From: Prinsepia uniflora
Lineage: Eukaryota > Streptophyta > Magnoliopsida > Rosales > Rosaceae
Direction: 5' to 3'
Length of the DNA stretch: 64,000 bases
Assembly (NCBI GenBank): GCA_032719365.1
Contig: CM064871.1
Coordinates: 68,063,586-68,127,585, forward strand
This document shows positions 23,731 through 37,880 of this stretch, piece by piece. Positions within the stretch are counted from its first letter, which is position 1; the number at the start of each line of letters is the position of its first letter. Made by a program: the position numbers and the translations under genes. The notes beneath the pieces were generated by a model, which searched no databases, was not told the DNA's origin, and was given only the letters and a program-made list of their open reading frames with translations.

Positions 23731-26361
23731 CTAGTTCGGATTTACCCAACTAACTTCTCCATAATTTTCATTGAGATGAGGATCTTCATAGCCTTCATAA
23801 TCATGTGGCATTTGAGGGAGATGGCTGTCTAATATGGGGTAACGATATGGACCATAAGCATATGGATCATTTGAGTTGTTACTAGGATCAGTGCCTAAAC
23901 TCATTGACTCAAAACTAATTGTCATGGAATCCTCAGAAGATGAGTTTCCATAACCTTCATATATGTTGCGTGTCCGAGTGTAATCTTTTCCAACACCACC
24001 GATTCCTACTCCTCCTTCTCTACACCCATGATCATAATCTTGGGTGACATGAGTGAAATCCGCCTCTCCAGTAAATGGGCTCAAGGGTGCATATGTTTCG
24101 GTTACATGTTCATTTCCCCCGTCATCATCCCCTCGGTCATCCTTGTCTTCATCGTTTGTCTTAACATCATCTCCTCCATCATCATCATCATCATCATCAT
24201 CTAGAGATTTATTTTGATGAAGTCCTTTATTAGTAGCATCAGCTCGTAAGTCACGTCTAGCGGTAGAACCAAACATTGATTTCTCCCATGAAGACATCTC
24301 CCGCTCACTTCCTACGTCCTCACTCCCCACTTCTTCATATAGCACTCCATCGACATTAACACCGTGTTCACTAGCAAGATGTGCTATTCGAGGGCCAGAC
24401 CTTCCACTATCATCATCCAAGTGAGCTGGCATAATCCATGCTTAAAGTGGATCAGCCTCATTACCTTCCACATGTTGACCTGCAATTTCCAAAAGGTCAA
24501 CGTAGTCTTCTTACACAACTTTACCAGCTTCAGCTTCTTCATCTCTTAATTTGAGTTTCATGTTGTAATAACAGAAAACAAGTTGTTCTAACTTAGAATA
24601 TGCGAGACGATTTCTTTGCTTTGTATGAATTAAAGCAAATGTACTCCAATTTCTCTCACATGCCGAAGATGATGCCGTTTGTGATAATATACGAACTACA
24701 ATTTGTTGCAAACTGAGAGAAGCTTGGCCATATAGTTCCCACCACTCAGTTGTCAATATCAAGTTTAATGTAAGAGGCATTATAAAGTGCTAAGTCATAC
24801 AATATCAAGTTAAATGCAAGTAATATACCTGGGGGCATTTTCGTTCGTGATTGTACAACCATAGGTGAACGAAATGTTTTCCGACCATCTCTAAAATTGA
24901 TCAACTACATTAAGGCCGATGTTAATATAATGCCATAGATGTACAGATTCAAAAATATCAAGGTTCATATATGGTAGTGAACTTACGTATACTCCAAAAT
25001 TTTGTAAACCCACTTGCCCATTTGGATTCAATTTGAGGAATACTTGTTGAACTGATTGGACGAGGTATGAGTCATGCCCAACACCTACTTGATATTGATA
25101 TCGGGGATTCAAGTAATAAGCTGCAAATCATGAATGAACTTTGCTTAGTAAACAACAATAAAATAAAATATTAACAAGTTCAATAAGATAGAAATATACC
25201 AGCGGCATGTAAGGGATGCACTAATATTTTTTCCCATCGCTCCTGTATAATTTTAAGGACCCACTTCTTCCCTTTAAGACGGGTTATCTTTTCTTTCATT
25301 CGATTGAACATATCATATAAGATTGGCATGGTTGGGACTACCTCTATATCAACAATTCGAAGGATGCAATATAATGGTTCATATATTGATTGCATCATCT
25401 CCAAGGACTGCTAGAATCTTTGGTCGAGGATATGAGCCTCAACCATCTTGCCTTCCACTTTCCTACTCAATGGGCTACCATGCCATTAATCACTGGTAAA
25501 CAATCTTCTAAGGCCAACTTTATGCTTAACTATACTGTTTATACAAATATAGTTGGTTGCGAACCGAGTTGCACCAGGACGAAGCAAGTCTACTTGATAG
25601 AATTCATGCATCTGAGCTAGTAACCATAGATGATTATAAATGTAGTTAGTTACATGCCTGACATTTTTTATGATGAGCGTCATTATCACATACGCCGTCA
25701 TTTTTTATACTCCATATGAAGATATTTATTTTTCACTTCATATGGAGAATGAGTGGACACGCATTCACCTGCAAACCAAAACATAAGTTAGAATTTAATA
25801 CTATTTCATAAGCTAAATAAAAATGTATCATAAATAAATTTATTAAATACCTGCTCGTTGGGCTTCAATAATCATATTCTTAAAATGATGAGAGTTGGCT
25901 TTATTTGGAGCCACGCTTTTATATATAAAATTTTTGCTTATGTATTGATCCAACTTCTCTTTCATCCTTTTTCACATCGATTTTATAGTCTTCTGTTGAC
26001 TTCGTGCGGTTTTGTAGAGTTTTGGTTCTGGAGGAATTGAAAATGGGTCACGCAAACTTTGTGATCGATGCATCTGTTGCGGTGGTTGACGAATGCTACT
26101 GCCTCCTTGAGCACCATGCATGGTACCAACTCCATAATTGTCGACACTTCGTCGTGCCTCATCTCTCGATGCATTTACAGTAAAGTGATATGCTGCTCTC
26201 TCAAATCTATGGACATCTGGTGGATAAGCGAATCCATCATCATCCTTTTCATCATCGCTATCATTAATCTGAATGCTCTGTTGAGTGTCCAGTGGATCTC
26301 ATCTCAAGCCAGCTCGTATGTTCTCCCCAATCATATTCTTAGTCTGTTTAGCAGTATCTTT
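23731..26361 (-). pseudogene. hAT transposase, central and C-terminal parts (DUF659 and dimerisation domains)
   Basis: In minus-strand order: a linker with QSIQINDSDDEKDDDGFA and HGAQGGSSIRQPP (about 26360-25990), then IIKNVRHVTNYIYNHLW and LRPGATRFATNY (25701-25486). EPLYCILRIVDIEVVPTM plus ERWEKILVHPLHAAGIFL follows (25404-25180), typical of DUF659 transposases. The hAT dimerisation motif LSQTASSSACERNWSTFALI lies at 24780-24511. A C-terminal tail rich in Asp/Glu follows (24432-23731), with a GAT-repeat poly-Asp run near 24180-24200. Frames are separated by stops (for example after the 26290 region and at 24450) and possible introns. The gene is dead or heavily damaged. Confidence 0.88.
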
Positions 26362-28952
26362 TGTCAGGACCGGCCCCGAATCCCCTGGGATTAACGTGGG
26401 ACCCGCCTGATCCCGTTTGACACGAAGTGTCAGACCAGGGAAAATTCCATCATCGGCCCTCGCCGGGGCTGTCAGAGTGTGTCAGGATCGTAGGAGGAGG
26501 GGAGTGATGTCTCGTCTCTGCTACAGCCCGCATCCGCGTTCAACCTGAAGGGCATTAAAACACGAAAACTGTGAGTGGACAATTTAATATTTTCATTTAA
26601 AAACATTTTCATAAGAAGATATTTTATGCCCTTCATAAAAACATACGCATGCATATCAAAAACCGTTTAGTAAAACATTCATAAAATCAATCAGTTCATC
26701 AAACACATTTTTGAAATCATTCAAGGGTTCATGCTCGGTTCCCATAAACCGTCATGACCCCCAAATCCATTTGGGTCCTCGACCCGAAATCACAATCTAA
26801 AACCCGTAGGTCAAATCAATAGGGACTCAGCCCAAATCACATCAAGTACGGGGTCTCCGCCCCAAATCACTTTCTAAGTCAAAAAATGTAGGGTCTCCGC
26901 CCTCAAATCTCGTATACGGGGTCGCAACCCCAAATCACTTTCTAATCATAAAACATAGGGTCTCCGCCCTCAAATCACTTTTCCATAAAATCGCATACGT
27001 ACCGTCATACGTATAACCCATCCGTGACACTTCCGAGAAGATGCCAACTCGGGGCACACAGCCCCTAAGGAACACATCCCCGATATAGTCACGATATCAA
27101 ATCTATACTAGTGTGCACACTACTCGGGGTCTCACTCCGAGTCTTCTCCCAGGAATCTCCATCTGGGATGCTCAATCACTGGATCTAGTCTGAGCTCTCT
27201 CTCTAGATCTAGTCCACACATTTCTCCGGAATCTGGTCCGGGACCACATAATAATAAGTAACCACCACTCCTGGAACGGGATCCCTATGGGGATACCCAC
27301 TCTGGTCTGTGGATCGTGACTCTCCAGGTCGACGCTAGAGGAGACCATATAATCAAATGGAGGGTTCAATCACATTTTCAAATACTCTTTTCTTTCTTTC
27401 TCAAATCTCATTTCTCAACTGGGTCTCAAACCCGATTCATCTCAATAGGATTCCTCAAATCGGATTCAAATCCATTTCCCAGGCCTCAGCCTAAATCCAC
27501 AGTTCAACAGGGTCTCATGCCCGAATACTCATTTCATAAATCAAACTGGGACTCAAGCTCGATTTCACAATCAACAGGGCCCTAAGCCTGAACCATGACT
27601 CAATAGGATCTCACGTCCGGTTTCACAACCAACAGGGCCTTAAGCCCGAAATCTAAACTAAATGGGTCTCAGGCCCGATATCATCAATCAACGGGGCATC
27701 AAGCCCGATAGTACTACTAACTGGGCCTCAAACCCGAATCGTAAACCAAATGGACCCTCGGTCGATCGTATGGCTCAAATGGACCCTAGGTCCGATTCCT
27801 CGTCAAATCAAATGGACTCCAAGTCCGAGAGTTATAAATCAAATGGGTCTCGTGCCCGATTTCATATTTTCTAAATTAATTGTTCATAAATGCTTATGGT
27901 AAATATTCACTTTTCCTTATTTTTATTTTTTATATTGTTTTTGTAATAAAAAAAACATAAAATTCGTACCTAGGGTAATAGACTGATAAACGGGTCTATT
28001 ACCCGCGACTCAACCCGGCCAGTTCAAGCCCAATTCTCAATCAATTCCTCTCGTTTTTGATCCTATTATCTTCTCTAATCCATTAATTTTAGGTCTGTAT
28101 TGATGATTAACCTCGACTGTCCATAAATCGATGCAACCCAGACTCGAACAGACGAACGGGTCGTCACTCAGAACTCACCCAAACCAGTGCCACTATCAAA
28201 TTAGCTTCACCAGCAGCTTAAGGGAACCTAGACGAACCAAAACATCCAACAAATTAACCCAAAACTAACCTGGAAGTCGTCGTCCTCAACACTGCGTTTT
28301 TCCAGAAACTGGAACTTGAGTCCCTGAGCAAACCTTGATCATTCCTCCTCAATTCTTGCACGGTTGCGTTAGCAAGGATCCCAGAAGACTAATTCCACCC
28401 TCAGTTTGGTTCGACTCACCTCAAAACCCAACCTTTGAATTTCCCTCCAATTCTGCGTTTTTCTCTTCCCCGTCTCAGAACACTCGCTCAACTCTCTCTC
28501 AGACTACCCAAATGATCGAAATGAGTTCCCCGACTCAGTGACACTCAGCTAAACCCCTCAGAATGGAAGACAGCCCGTGGGAATCAACTGAACCTCTCTG
28601 GCGACTGTTTCCCGCACACAGAGCCCACGACCATTTTTAAAACTCCCCGTGCACTGAAGCTTTGCACAGCCACGATGGGGTGCTTCCAATGCCTCAATTT
28701 CCATAAACAATCCCACCGTCCAGTCCACTACAGCATAAACTATTGGATCGTGCAAAACCACCACACACGGCGGTGCACGATCACAGGGGTAAAAAGTCAA
28801 AAAGTCACACGGCGGTCACGGTCATCGCTCAACGTCCGTTCGACCTCCCAATCAAAAAGTCAACAAATTGACCGCACAAATCACAGGGGTAAAAACGTCA
28901 TTTTATTCAATATTTTATAATATTACATTTCCAGAACGTCTGGGGCGTTACA
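26362..28952 (-). mobile_element. Mosaic LTR (two LTR subfamilies joined)
   Basis: 26362 to about 27870 is close to 10801-12235 (same TGTCAGGACCGG end, ACGAAGTGTCAG block and GGG..CCC array). About 27960-28952 resembles the subfamily at 4860-6086 and ends GGGGCGTTACA. A short AT-rich stretch lies between. Both terminal signatures are present in the right orientation, but the flanks do not match as a TSD. An inverted pair GATCGTGCA (28746-28754) and TGCACGATC (28774-28782) occurs near its 5' end. Confidence 0.65.
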
Positions 28953-30573
28953 GAAAATCAGAGTAAAACTAGAAAATCTCGATTTACGTGCAAGCACGTA
29001 AATCACCTCGAAATGCGTGAAAGCATATAATTCACCAATATCCAAATACATATCATATATTCACAATCATAATCCATATAAAACATTTATACATGCATCA
29101 CAGTTTAGAAATCAAGGTCCATTCACAGACCGTCCGAAGCCGCCCCTCCATACGCGTGCCATAATCATCTCCCTGGTCAATCACCTTCACAGAGACTCCC
29201 AAACTTGTCCAAATTCATTTAGAGGGTTACTAATAGCCTCATTAACCGCTCATTGAAGTCCCATAATTTTCCCGAGTTTCTAACTATTTTTAAAACCGAA
29301 CCTAAACCTTCGGATAGCCCGAAACCTATCGAAATGATGTCCGATCGACTCGAAACCAGTCCCAATATCTTCGTTACATCGAATAGAAGATTTCACATGT
29401 TGGAACTTTTCCCAAAATCTCTCCCATGCGCCACCTGAAGTGGCTGCGCGTGGGCTTCACGCCCTAGTGAACAGTTTTCTTCAACCTCACGACTGAACCG
29501 GTCCGGCCGGTTCACTGGTTCCCTGGACCGGCGTGACCGGTCCGGCCTTATTCCTCCCTCAATTTCCATCCGTTTCAGTCCAAATAAATCCTAAAATTCC
29601 TAGTTTAATCATAGGAGTCTAATGGTATGAAGAAAACTATGAAAAACATCCAAAATCCACCTCCTTAGATTCCTCGCTCACGGCCCAAAACGTCTGATTG
29701 CCCCCTGGGCTTCGTGGCTGTCCACTGCCGTCCAAAATCATCCTAAAACCCTCCTAACCATCTAATAAGCCTAACCTAATCAACGAAAATCGACCATAAT
29801 GTCAAAATTGAAAATAAATAGTTTTGGGGTCTAACCGGGTTATGGTGGTTCCCCTGCCTCCGCCGCCCACGGCGGCACTGTTTGGGCCAGCCACCACGTC
29901 CCTTTGATCATCTTCACACTCTCTGTCTTCTCAGTTAGGCTCAATGGTCAAGGGTAAGGTTTTGGGGAGAAATGGGATCGGGTTGAATTGGGTAAACATG
30001 GAGAAATGGGTGCACGGTTATATGGATGGATGCATGTATATGTGAGATTGGCCAGTGGATAGGTGACACTTGTCACTCATCCATTGGCTGTCTAAAAATA
30101 TGGGCCAACTAGAGACAAAACTGCACTTTTTGTCTCGTAAAACATGTCGTCGTGAATAGTAACTTGGAACTTCCGTGAACCGTAACTTCGCCGTCGAACG
30201 TCCGAATTCGACGTGTCGCCTGTCTATGGATTAGTATCGTCCCGATCTACGTAACGGTCCTTGGTCCTCGGTCAAAAAGTCTACTATTTGGCCCTTTTTA
30301 ACCAAAATTACCAAAATGCTCCTAAATTTCCGAACGTCATAACTTCCTCCGCGAACGTCGGAATTGAACGTACCACCTGTCTATGAACTCGTGACGTCCT
30401 AAACTATGTTACGGTCATTGATCAAAGTCCATTTGACCGACAGAATGAAAAGTCAACGTTTTGCCCACGCCTAGTGGCAAAACAGTCATTTTGCATCGTT
30501 TGTCCGATTTCGCCTAACTAATCATCGATTAACCTCACTAATCTAATCTTGGAATTTGGGAAGGGTTGTTACA
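28953..30573 (-). mobile_element. Partial 3' LTR paired with 34003-36670
   Basis: From GAAAATCAGAGTAAAAC onward it closely matches about 35010-36670, including the palindrome at 30057-30082. It ends GGGTTGTTACA, followed by a polypurine tract (minus strand AAGAAGGGAAGGT). Roughly 1 kb of its far end is missing. Confidence 0.85.
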
Positions 30574-33500
30574 ACCTTCCCTTCTTAATTAATTTTGTCC
30601 TCGAAATCCCAACCGATCTAATTCTAACCGTTCTTCCCTCCTTAATTTAGTTTCGTTCTCGAAACTCCAATTATTCTGATTCCACATCCGCCTCGTGGAA
30701 AGTAGAATCAACCTCAAAACACGTGTACACTCGTACACCAACTAACCAGAACAATCCTTACTCGTCTGCAACTAGACGTACCACTAACGCTCACGTCGCA
30801 TCGTCTACATTCGACCACGTCGAATAGCAGAAGTCGTACGCTCCGAACTGACACCACCTGTCAGTATCAGAGTAGCCCAAGTATCCTATGATCGACCCAC
30901 TTGTCAAATCTACCCTTTCGCTGACATAAACAACTCTACGATTCCTTCCTCAATCTCCAACCTATCCTGCCGTCTGCTCCCACTGGGAGTCATCAGACCT
31001 CACACAACAATCCACGCTGACACCTCTGACAACCCGTCACCATTTGACAGTCGTCAGTCGAAAACTAACACTATACTTAACTGTGGTTACACCGACCACC
31101 AACTCACTCAATATGAGTACACGTTTACCAACAAAGCACTCGACCTGTGTGTAACTAGACCCATCAGAAAACCATGACCCAGTGCACAGTATCCAATGTC
31201 CAGTTCACGATCTCAACCAACCCAATGGTATCGGAACTAAGCCGACTACCAACACACTCACCAATGTACCACTGGTATAACCTATATACCGTCACTAGGC
31301 ATCACAAGTCTACCCGGTATCGTACCTCGAACAACGTACAAGGTACATACATCTATCGACCAACCTACCACAGCAACGACGACCACAACAATAACAACAA
31401 TAACACGACCACATGATGACCTAGGTGGTAGTCAAACACATTTCAATAATGGAGTCCATTTGTCCAATCCCGAACTAGACAAATCGAAACTCCAACCCAT
31501 CATCTATTTCCAAATCCGAATCAAAATTCGCAATTTCGTAAGAAATCCCGAATCCAAAACCCAGAAATCATATCCATAATCTTGTCTAAATTCGAATCTG
31601 AAATCATCATTCCGTAAGCTAGCATTTGGAATAACCATTCCGAACCCAAATCCATAAAAGGAAATCCAATGTCAAGATCCAGAATCAAATCCCGAATCGT
31701 CACCCAGAATCCGATTCCAAAACCCAAATCCAGAAATCCTCTTTCAAGTTCCAAAATCAAATCCTGAATCGTCATCCAGAAATCTGATTCCAAAACCCGA
31801 AATCTCGTTCTCGTCCACCGAGACGCACTATATCCGAACCTATCGGATACCTGTTCAAACGATTACCACAATACAATTGATTGACTTCATAGGGAAGCCA
31901 ATCCCAATGTCAACACGTCTCTAAGGCTGACCAAATCCGCCCTCGTCGGAAAACTACTCACTTGAGTAATATACCATACGGGATTCACTTCGAAAAGAAG
32001 TTCAGTCCCAACATCCTCAATTCAAACATCCAGGTAAGAGCGATAGACTCTCCACCTATCTGGATCATCAAGATCACGATCCAGATCCAACACTACGTCA
32101 ATCGACCATAGACGTCACGATCATCGATCGTCACGACGTCCAAAGTCCACAACATCAAAATCTCGATCCACATCGAGATCCACACAAACTCACTCAGCTA
32201 ACAATCCGCCTGAGATCCGATCATAGGGTCTTACACCCTCAACGAATCTGCATACCGTCAGATCGTTCGTCAACCAATTCCCACATCTAAACAGATCAGT
32301 CAATGACGAGACACACCGAGACTGTGGGTTCTCACTGATTACCTCGCATCAATCCTTGGCATTTCACCGAGGAAAACCAAAGATGATCCAAAACAATGAC
32401 ATCAAAAGTCATCCTACGTGAATACAACCAAAACTCATTGCATTCACCACGTCACATAATCCAACATCGTCTGCCACCAAGCAGAAAATGAGAAATCCCA
32501 GTCGCCTAACTTCGATATACTCATTATCAATGCGGAAAACCCGCATTCCACTCGTCACCTCAATCGCAACCTCTCGCGATTCCGAAGTTCCAACCATATC
32601 GGAACCATCACCCTCGAACATCAACCACGTGTCCAATCTCAGTCTACCCTATATCCGTGATCCACCGCCGGACCACAAATACCGATCATATACCTATTTC
32701 AACGGAGTCACATCCCGACTCGTAACTCATCGTCATCACAATCACCAGCACCAGCACCAACGCCAGTACCAGCACCAACGCATTATCACCTGCACTAGTA
32801 TCAGCACACATGTATCCACACTAGTAGCAGCACACTAACACCAGTATCAGTATCAGCACACAGGGTGCAAATATGACAACCCTGGATCTTCGCTCCTACC
32901 GAACGACGACCGCGTACCTTTGCTCGAATAGGAGAAGCTCTGCCTCTCCCGTACCCAACACCTCTGGGTACAGTCACCCCGATAACTCGTTATAGAAAAA
33001 GGAAACGTCCCCTGAACGTCCCCGATTCCCAACAACCATAACTACAACCACTCTCGGTAGTAGTGCCTGCCACAACTCGTGCAGACCTAACCACCAGATA
33101 TAGCGATCTAGACACCGCAACCAACGGAATCCATCGACCGTACCAACTACTCCGTATCCCCGCTCCGGGATTCCATCGACAAGTACCAACCCTGATAACT
33201 TGTCTAACCAATCACTAACCAGTCGTAACTCGACTCAACCAATGTCGTCTACCAGGTCGCCCACGACCTTAGTTGCACCAACAGCCCATCACAACTAAGT
33301 AGTACGACAACCAACTAAGTCAAACCGATAAGTACAACCTCGACTGTAGAGCGCAGTCCCATCACTAAAGCTGGCATGACTAGACCGACTAACGAATCCA
33401 AATCTGAATAGTCGTCCAAGTCAAACCACTCGTCAACTCACATTTCCGAACCATACAACCAAGGTAGGGTTCCACAATCACACCTAGAGTTCCACTGAAC

Positions 33501-34002
33501 CCAACTGCGAACAACAGTAAAATCAACAATTTGACCAACCCCGCGGTCCCGACATCGTAAAGACGTCAATCCAATCCTACCATCAAATCCACTAGGATTC
33601 CACGAATCCGACCGCTAACTGGCAACCGCAGTAAATCCATTTAACTCACCAATATCCGATCATCGGATGGTCACAATTCCCAACCAGTCGTCGGAACCGA
33701 TCCTACGACATCGTGAAAGACGATCCCAACTAACCGTCTCACGATCAAAATGCTAACGTACGAATACGTTCATTCATTCATAAGGTCTCACTCTGTCATC
33801 CCTGACAGAGCTATGGCAACCCCGGCATCAAGTGCCGAACCAAGACATTCCACGATTCCATCCTACTAACTATCGTACCGGCATCCCAACAATCAGGTTG
33901 ACCACGAACTGTAGCTCCTTGAGATATCACATCCTCGACCTGCGTACATTCCAAGAGCTCCGTGGTTGCTCGAATAGAGATAACCCCGCTCTGATACCAC
34001 GC
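30574..34002 (-). mobile_element. Internal region of the hAT-nested LTR element, no pol detected
   Basis: About 3.4 kb between the PPT and PBS. Frames are short and none resembles polymerase domains. The segment 31580-32000 is homologous to 41180-41520. Low-complexity CAGCAC/CAGTAC repeats occupy about 32739-32862 and an ACAATA-rich run lies at 31380-31410. 31521-31793 (minus) is an ORF made of imperfect repeats (IQDLILELE, IRDLILDLD) with no family match I recognise. Confidence 0.75.
33988..33999 (-). other. Primer binding site (initiator tRNA-Met)
   Basis: TGGTATCAGAGC on the minus strand, three bases from the LTR edge at 34003. Confidence 0.85.
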
Positions 34003-36670
34003 TGACATGACCCATCCCAATCCCCTCGGGATTAGTGCGGGATGACCCTGCTCCCGTCTGACACGAAGTGTCAGACAAGGGATATTTCCTACCTTTACCC
34101 TCCCGGGCTATCAGAGTACGCCAGGATCCTGAGGAGATATGTGATATCTCGGTCTCTGCTACAGTCCACATCGTATCCAACCTGAAGGGTATTAAAAACA
34201 GAAAGACTGTGAGTTGACAAAAATAAAGAGTTTATAAAACATATTTCATAAAAGACCTTTATACCCTTCACTAAAAAGCATGCATGCATAGCAAAGCCAT
34301 TTATCCAATCATATATGTTAAAACATCCATAATTAGGGTCTCAGCCCCAAATTCATTTATCATTATAAACACAATTTCTCAAACCAATTGAAATCATGTT
34401 TATCCATTATATTCATATCCAGAACCTGTCACGGTAAAATAAAGCTACGTGTGTGCTTACCGAGGTCTCAAACCCAAGTCTCTCCAGGGTCCACCCAGGT
34501 CAATGTCCGTAGATCAATGACCCTCCCTAGAGGTAACGAACCATGCCCATCCTGAGAGTAAGGAACCCAACTGGGGGGCGACTCCACTCAGTTAGTGCTC
34601 CGTGACTACTCCGGGGTCCACCCAGGCCAACAACCCTCCCTGGAGGAGACAATCACATATAAAGGATGGAATATGAAAAACCTTTTGAAATCATTCTTTA
34701 AACCTTTCCAGGATTCATGTCCGGCCCCTCATAAGCCGTCATAATCCATAAAATCCTTTCATGTGTTCATGCTTGTTCCTATAAACCTTCATGACCCATA
34801 AATCCATTTGTAACACATAGCTGGGCCCTAGGCCCGAATCCACATACAAACTGGACCTCAAGTCTGATTCGTAAACCAACTAGGCGTCCGGCCCGATTCC
34901 GTAAATCAAATGGATCTCAAGTCCGAGAGTTCGTAATTCAAATGGGTCTCATACCTGAGTTTACCTTTTCAAATCCAAAATCATTTCATTAAACCATTTC
35001 CAAAACCATAAGAATGGAAAATCAGAGTAAAACCGGAAAACTTCGATTTACGTGCAAGCACGTAAATCGCCTCGAAATGCGTGAAAGCATATAATTCACC
35101 AATATCCAAATCCATATCATATATTCACAATCATAATCCATATAAAACATTTATGCATTCATCACAGTTTAGAAATCAAGGTCCACTCACAGACCGTCCT
35201 AAGCAGCGCCTCAATACGCGTGCCATAATCGTCTCCCGGGTCAATCACCGTCACCGGGACTCCCAAACCTGTCCAAATTCATTTAGAGGGTTACTAATAG
35301 CCTCATTAACCTCTCATTGAAGTCCCATAATTTTTTCGAGTTTCTAACTATTTTTAAAACCGAACCTAAACCTTCGGACAACCCGAAACCTATCGAAACG
35401 ATGTCCGATCGACTCGAAACCAGTCCCAATATCTTCGTTACATCGAATAGAAGATTTCATATGTTGAAACTTTCCCCAAAATCTCCCCCACATGCCGCTT
35501 GAAGTGGCTGCGCGTGGGCTTCACTCGCTAGTGAACAGTTTTCTTCAACCACACGACTGAACCGGTCCAGCTGGTTCACTGGTTCCCGGGACCGGCGTGA
35601 CCGGTCCGGCCTTATTCCTCCCTCAATTTCCATCTGTTTCAGTCCAAATAAATCCTAAAATTCCTAGTTTAATCCTAGGAGTCTAATGGTATGAAGAAAA
35701 CTATGAAAAACGTCCAAAATCCACCTTCTTCGATTCCTCCCTCACGGCCCAAAACGTCTGATTGCCCCCTGGGCTTCGTGGCCGTCCACAGCCGTCCAAA
35801 ATCATCCTAAAACCCTCCTAACCATCTAATAAGCCTAACCTAATCAACCAAAATCGACCATAATGTCAAAATTGAAAATAAATAATTTTGGGGTCTAACC
35901 GGGTTATGGTGGTTCCCCTGCCTCCGCCGCCCACGGCGGCGCTGTCTGGGCTAGCCACCACGTCCCTCTGATCATCTTCACACTCTCTGTCCTCTCAGTT
36001 AGGCTCAACGGTCAAGGGTAAGGTTTTGGGGAGAAATGGGATCGGGTTGAATTGGGTAAACATGGAGAAATGGGTGCACGGTTATATGGATGGATGCAGG
36101 TATATGTGAGATTGGCCAGTGGATGGGTGACACTTGTCACTCATCCATTGGCTGTCTAAAAAGCTGGGCCCACTAGAGACAAAATTGAAATCTTTGTCTC
36201 GTAAAACATGTCGCCGTGAATAGTAACCTGGAACTTCCGTGAACCGTAACTTCGCCGTCGAACGTCCGAATTCGACTTGCCGCCTGTCTACGGATTCGTA
36301 TTGTCCCGATCTACGTAACGGTCCTTGGCCCTCGGCCATCGGACCTCTCGGTCAAAAAGTCAACTATTTGGCCCTTTTGAACCAAAAATACCAAAATGCC
36401 CCTAAACTTCCGAACGTCATAACTTCCTCCGCGAACGTCGGAATTGAACGTACCACCTGTCTATGAACTCGTGACGTCCTAAACTACGTCACGGTCATCG
36501 ATCAAAGTCCATTTGACCGCCAGAATGAAAAGTCAACGTTTTGCCCACGCCCAGAGGCAAAACGGTCATTTTGCATCGTTCGTCCGATTTCGCCTAACTA
36601 ATCATCGATTAACCTCACTAATCGTGATTAGTCACTAATCTAATCTTGGAATTTGGGACGGGTTGTTACA
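34003..36670 (-). mobile_element. 5' LTR (2.7 kb) of the hAT-nested element
   Basis: In minus sense it runs from TGTAACAACCCGTCCC at 36670 to GGTCATGTCA at 34003. It contains the 26-bp palindrome at 36121-36146, a CCGG-rich block at about 35560-35612, and two degenerate copies of the CATG hairpin unit near 34715-34790. Close similarity to 28953-30573 marks it as the partner LTR. Confidence 0.88.
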
Positions 36671-36821
36671 TTAATCGTGTTATGCCTCCACTCTCGAACT
36701 GATGTTGACAAAATGAACATATGACACCCTTTTTATTTTCAGGAATCGTAATGGCATATTTCCATGCTGGGTCAACTCATCCAGGTCTTGGGCGGCTTTC
36801 ACTTGCACTTGCACTCGCCAT
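36671..36821 (-). pseudogene. hAT transposase N-terminus with broken BED zinc finger
   Basis: From an ATG at 36821 the minus strand reads MASASASESRPRPG, then a stop, then VDPAWKYAITIPENKKGV and ICSFCQHQFESGGITRL. DPAW and C-x2-C are the first half of a BED finger, a DNA-binding domain of hAT transposases. The His pair that should follow is lost at the junction with the LTR nest at 36670. The continuing part of the protein is at 26361 and below. Confidence 0.88.
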
Positions 36822-36913
36822 TTTATGAAATCTAAGTTACATGAAAAATAATTAGAATTTGATAATGACAAATAATAATAATAATGAAAATACAAATAAT
36901 AATAAAATTATTT

Positions 36914-37880
36914 CAATTAGAACATATATTCTAAGTTAGACTTTGATGATGATATAAAATTAAGGAGCAAAAACACATATATTCATAATTTTTAATATAT
37001 ATTCTAAAATAAAACATATATTCTAAATTAAAACAAATATTACCAAATATATGAATTAAGCCATATTTTATATTAAAACATACATGACTAAAACATATTT
37101 TAGTAATAAATGATTACCAAATATATTACCTAATATTACCAAATATATGAACTAATCCATATTATTTACCTAATAATAAATTTTGATCAATTAGAACATA
37201 TATTTTAAGTTAGACTTTGATGACGATAAAAAATTAAGGAGCAAAAGCACATATATTTATAATTTTAATATATATTCTAAAATAAAACATATATTAAAAA
37301 TTAAAACAAATAATACCAAATATATGAATTACCTCATATTTTATATTAAAATATACATTACTAAAACATATTTTTAGTAATAAATGATCAATTTATTATT
37401 AATAAATGATTACCAAATATATTACCTAATATTACCAAATATATGAATTAAGCAATATTGTTTACCTAATAATAAATTTTGATCAATTAGAACATATATT
37501 CTAAGTTAGACTTTGATGATGATAAAAAATTAAGGAGCAAAAACACATATATTCATAATTTTAATATATATTCTAAAATAAAATATATATTAAAAATTAA
37601 AACAAATATTACCAAATATATGAATTACCTCATATTTTATATTAAAATATACATTACTAAAACATATTTTTAGTAATAAATGATCAATTTATTATTAATA
37701 AATGATTACCAAATATATGAATTAATCAATATTTTATATTAACACATACATTACTAAAACATATTTTACTAATAAATGATAAATTTATTATTAATAAATG
37801 ATAAATTTATTATTAATAAATGATTACCAAATATATGAATTAAGCCATATTATTTACCTAATAATAAATTTTTAATTTTG
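36914..37880. repeat. AT-rich tandem repeat, ~275-300 bp, about three copies
   Basis: Copies starting with CAATTAGAACATATATT lie at 36914, 37188 and 37484. Each runs on through AGTTAGACTTTGATGATGAT and ACCAAATATATGAATTA words. Degenerate shorter copies continue to about 38110. They sit in the 5' non-coding part of the hAT element. Confidence 0.85.

Larger units (their letters stand above)
26362..36670 (-). mobile_element. Nested LTR-element complex inside the hAT transposase
   Basis: The right part is a Ty3-type element in minus sense: 5' LTR 34003-36670, PBS 33988-33999, internal region 30574-34002 and part of the 3' LTR 28953-30573. The left part (26362-28952) is a different LTR that replaces the rest of the 3' LTR. 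The complex splits the transposase between GGITRL (36671 side) and KDTAKQTKN (26361 side). No 5-bp TSD is found (TCTTT left, TTAAT right), and about 30 expected codons are missing, so the left boundary has suffered a deletion. Confidence 0.8.

Noticed and set aside
31521..31793. 90-codon ORF with repeated DLILELE/DLILDLD as a protein gene
   Set aside because: It arises from short DNA repeats in a decayed retroelement interior and has no family match.
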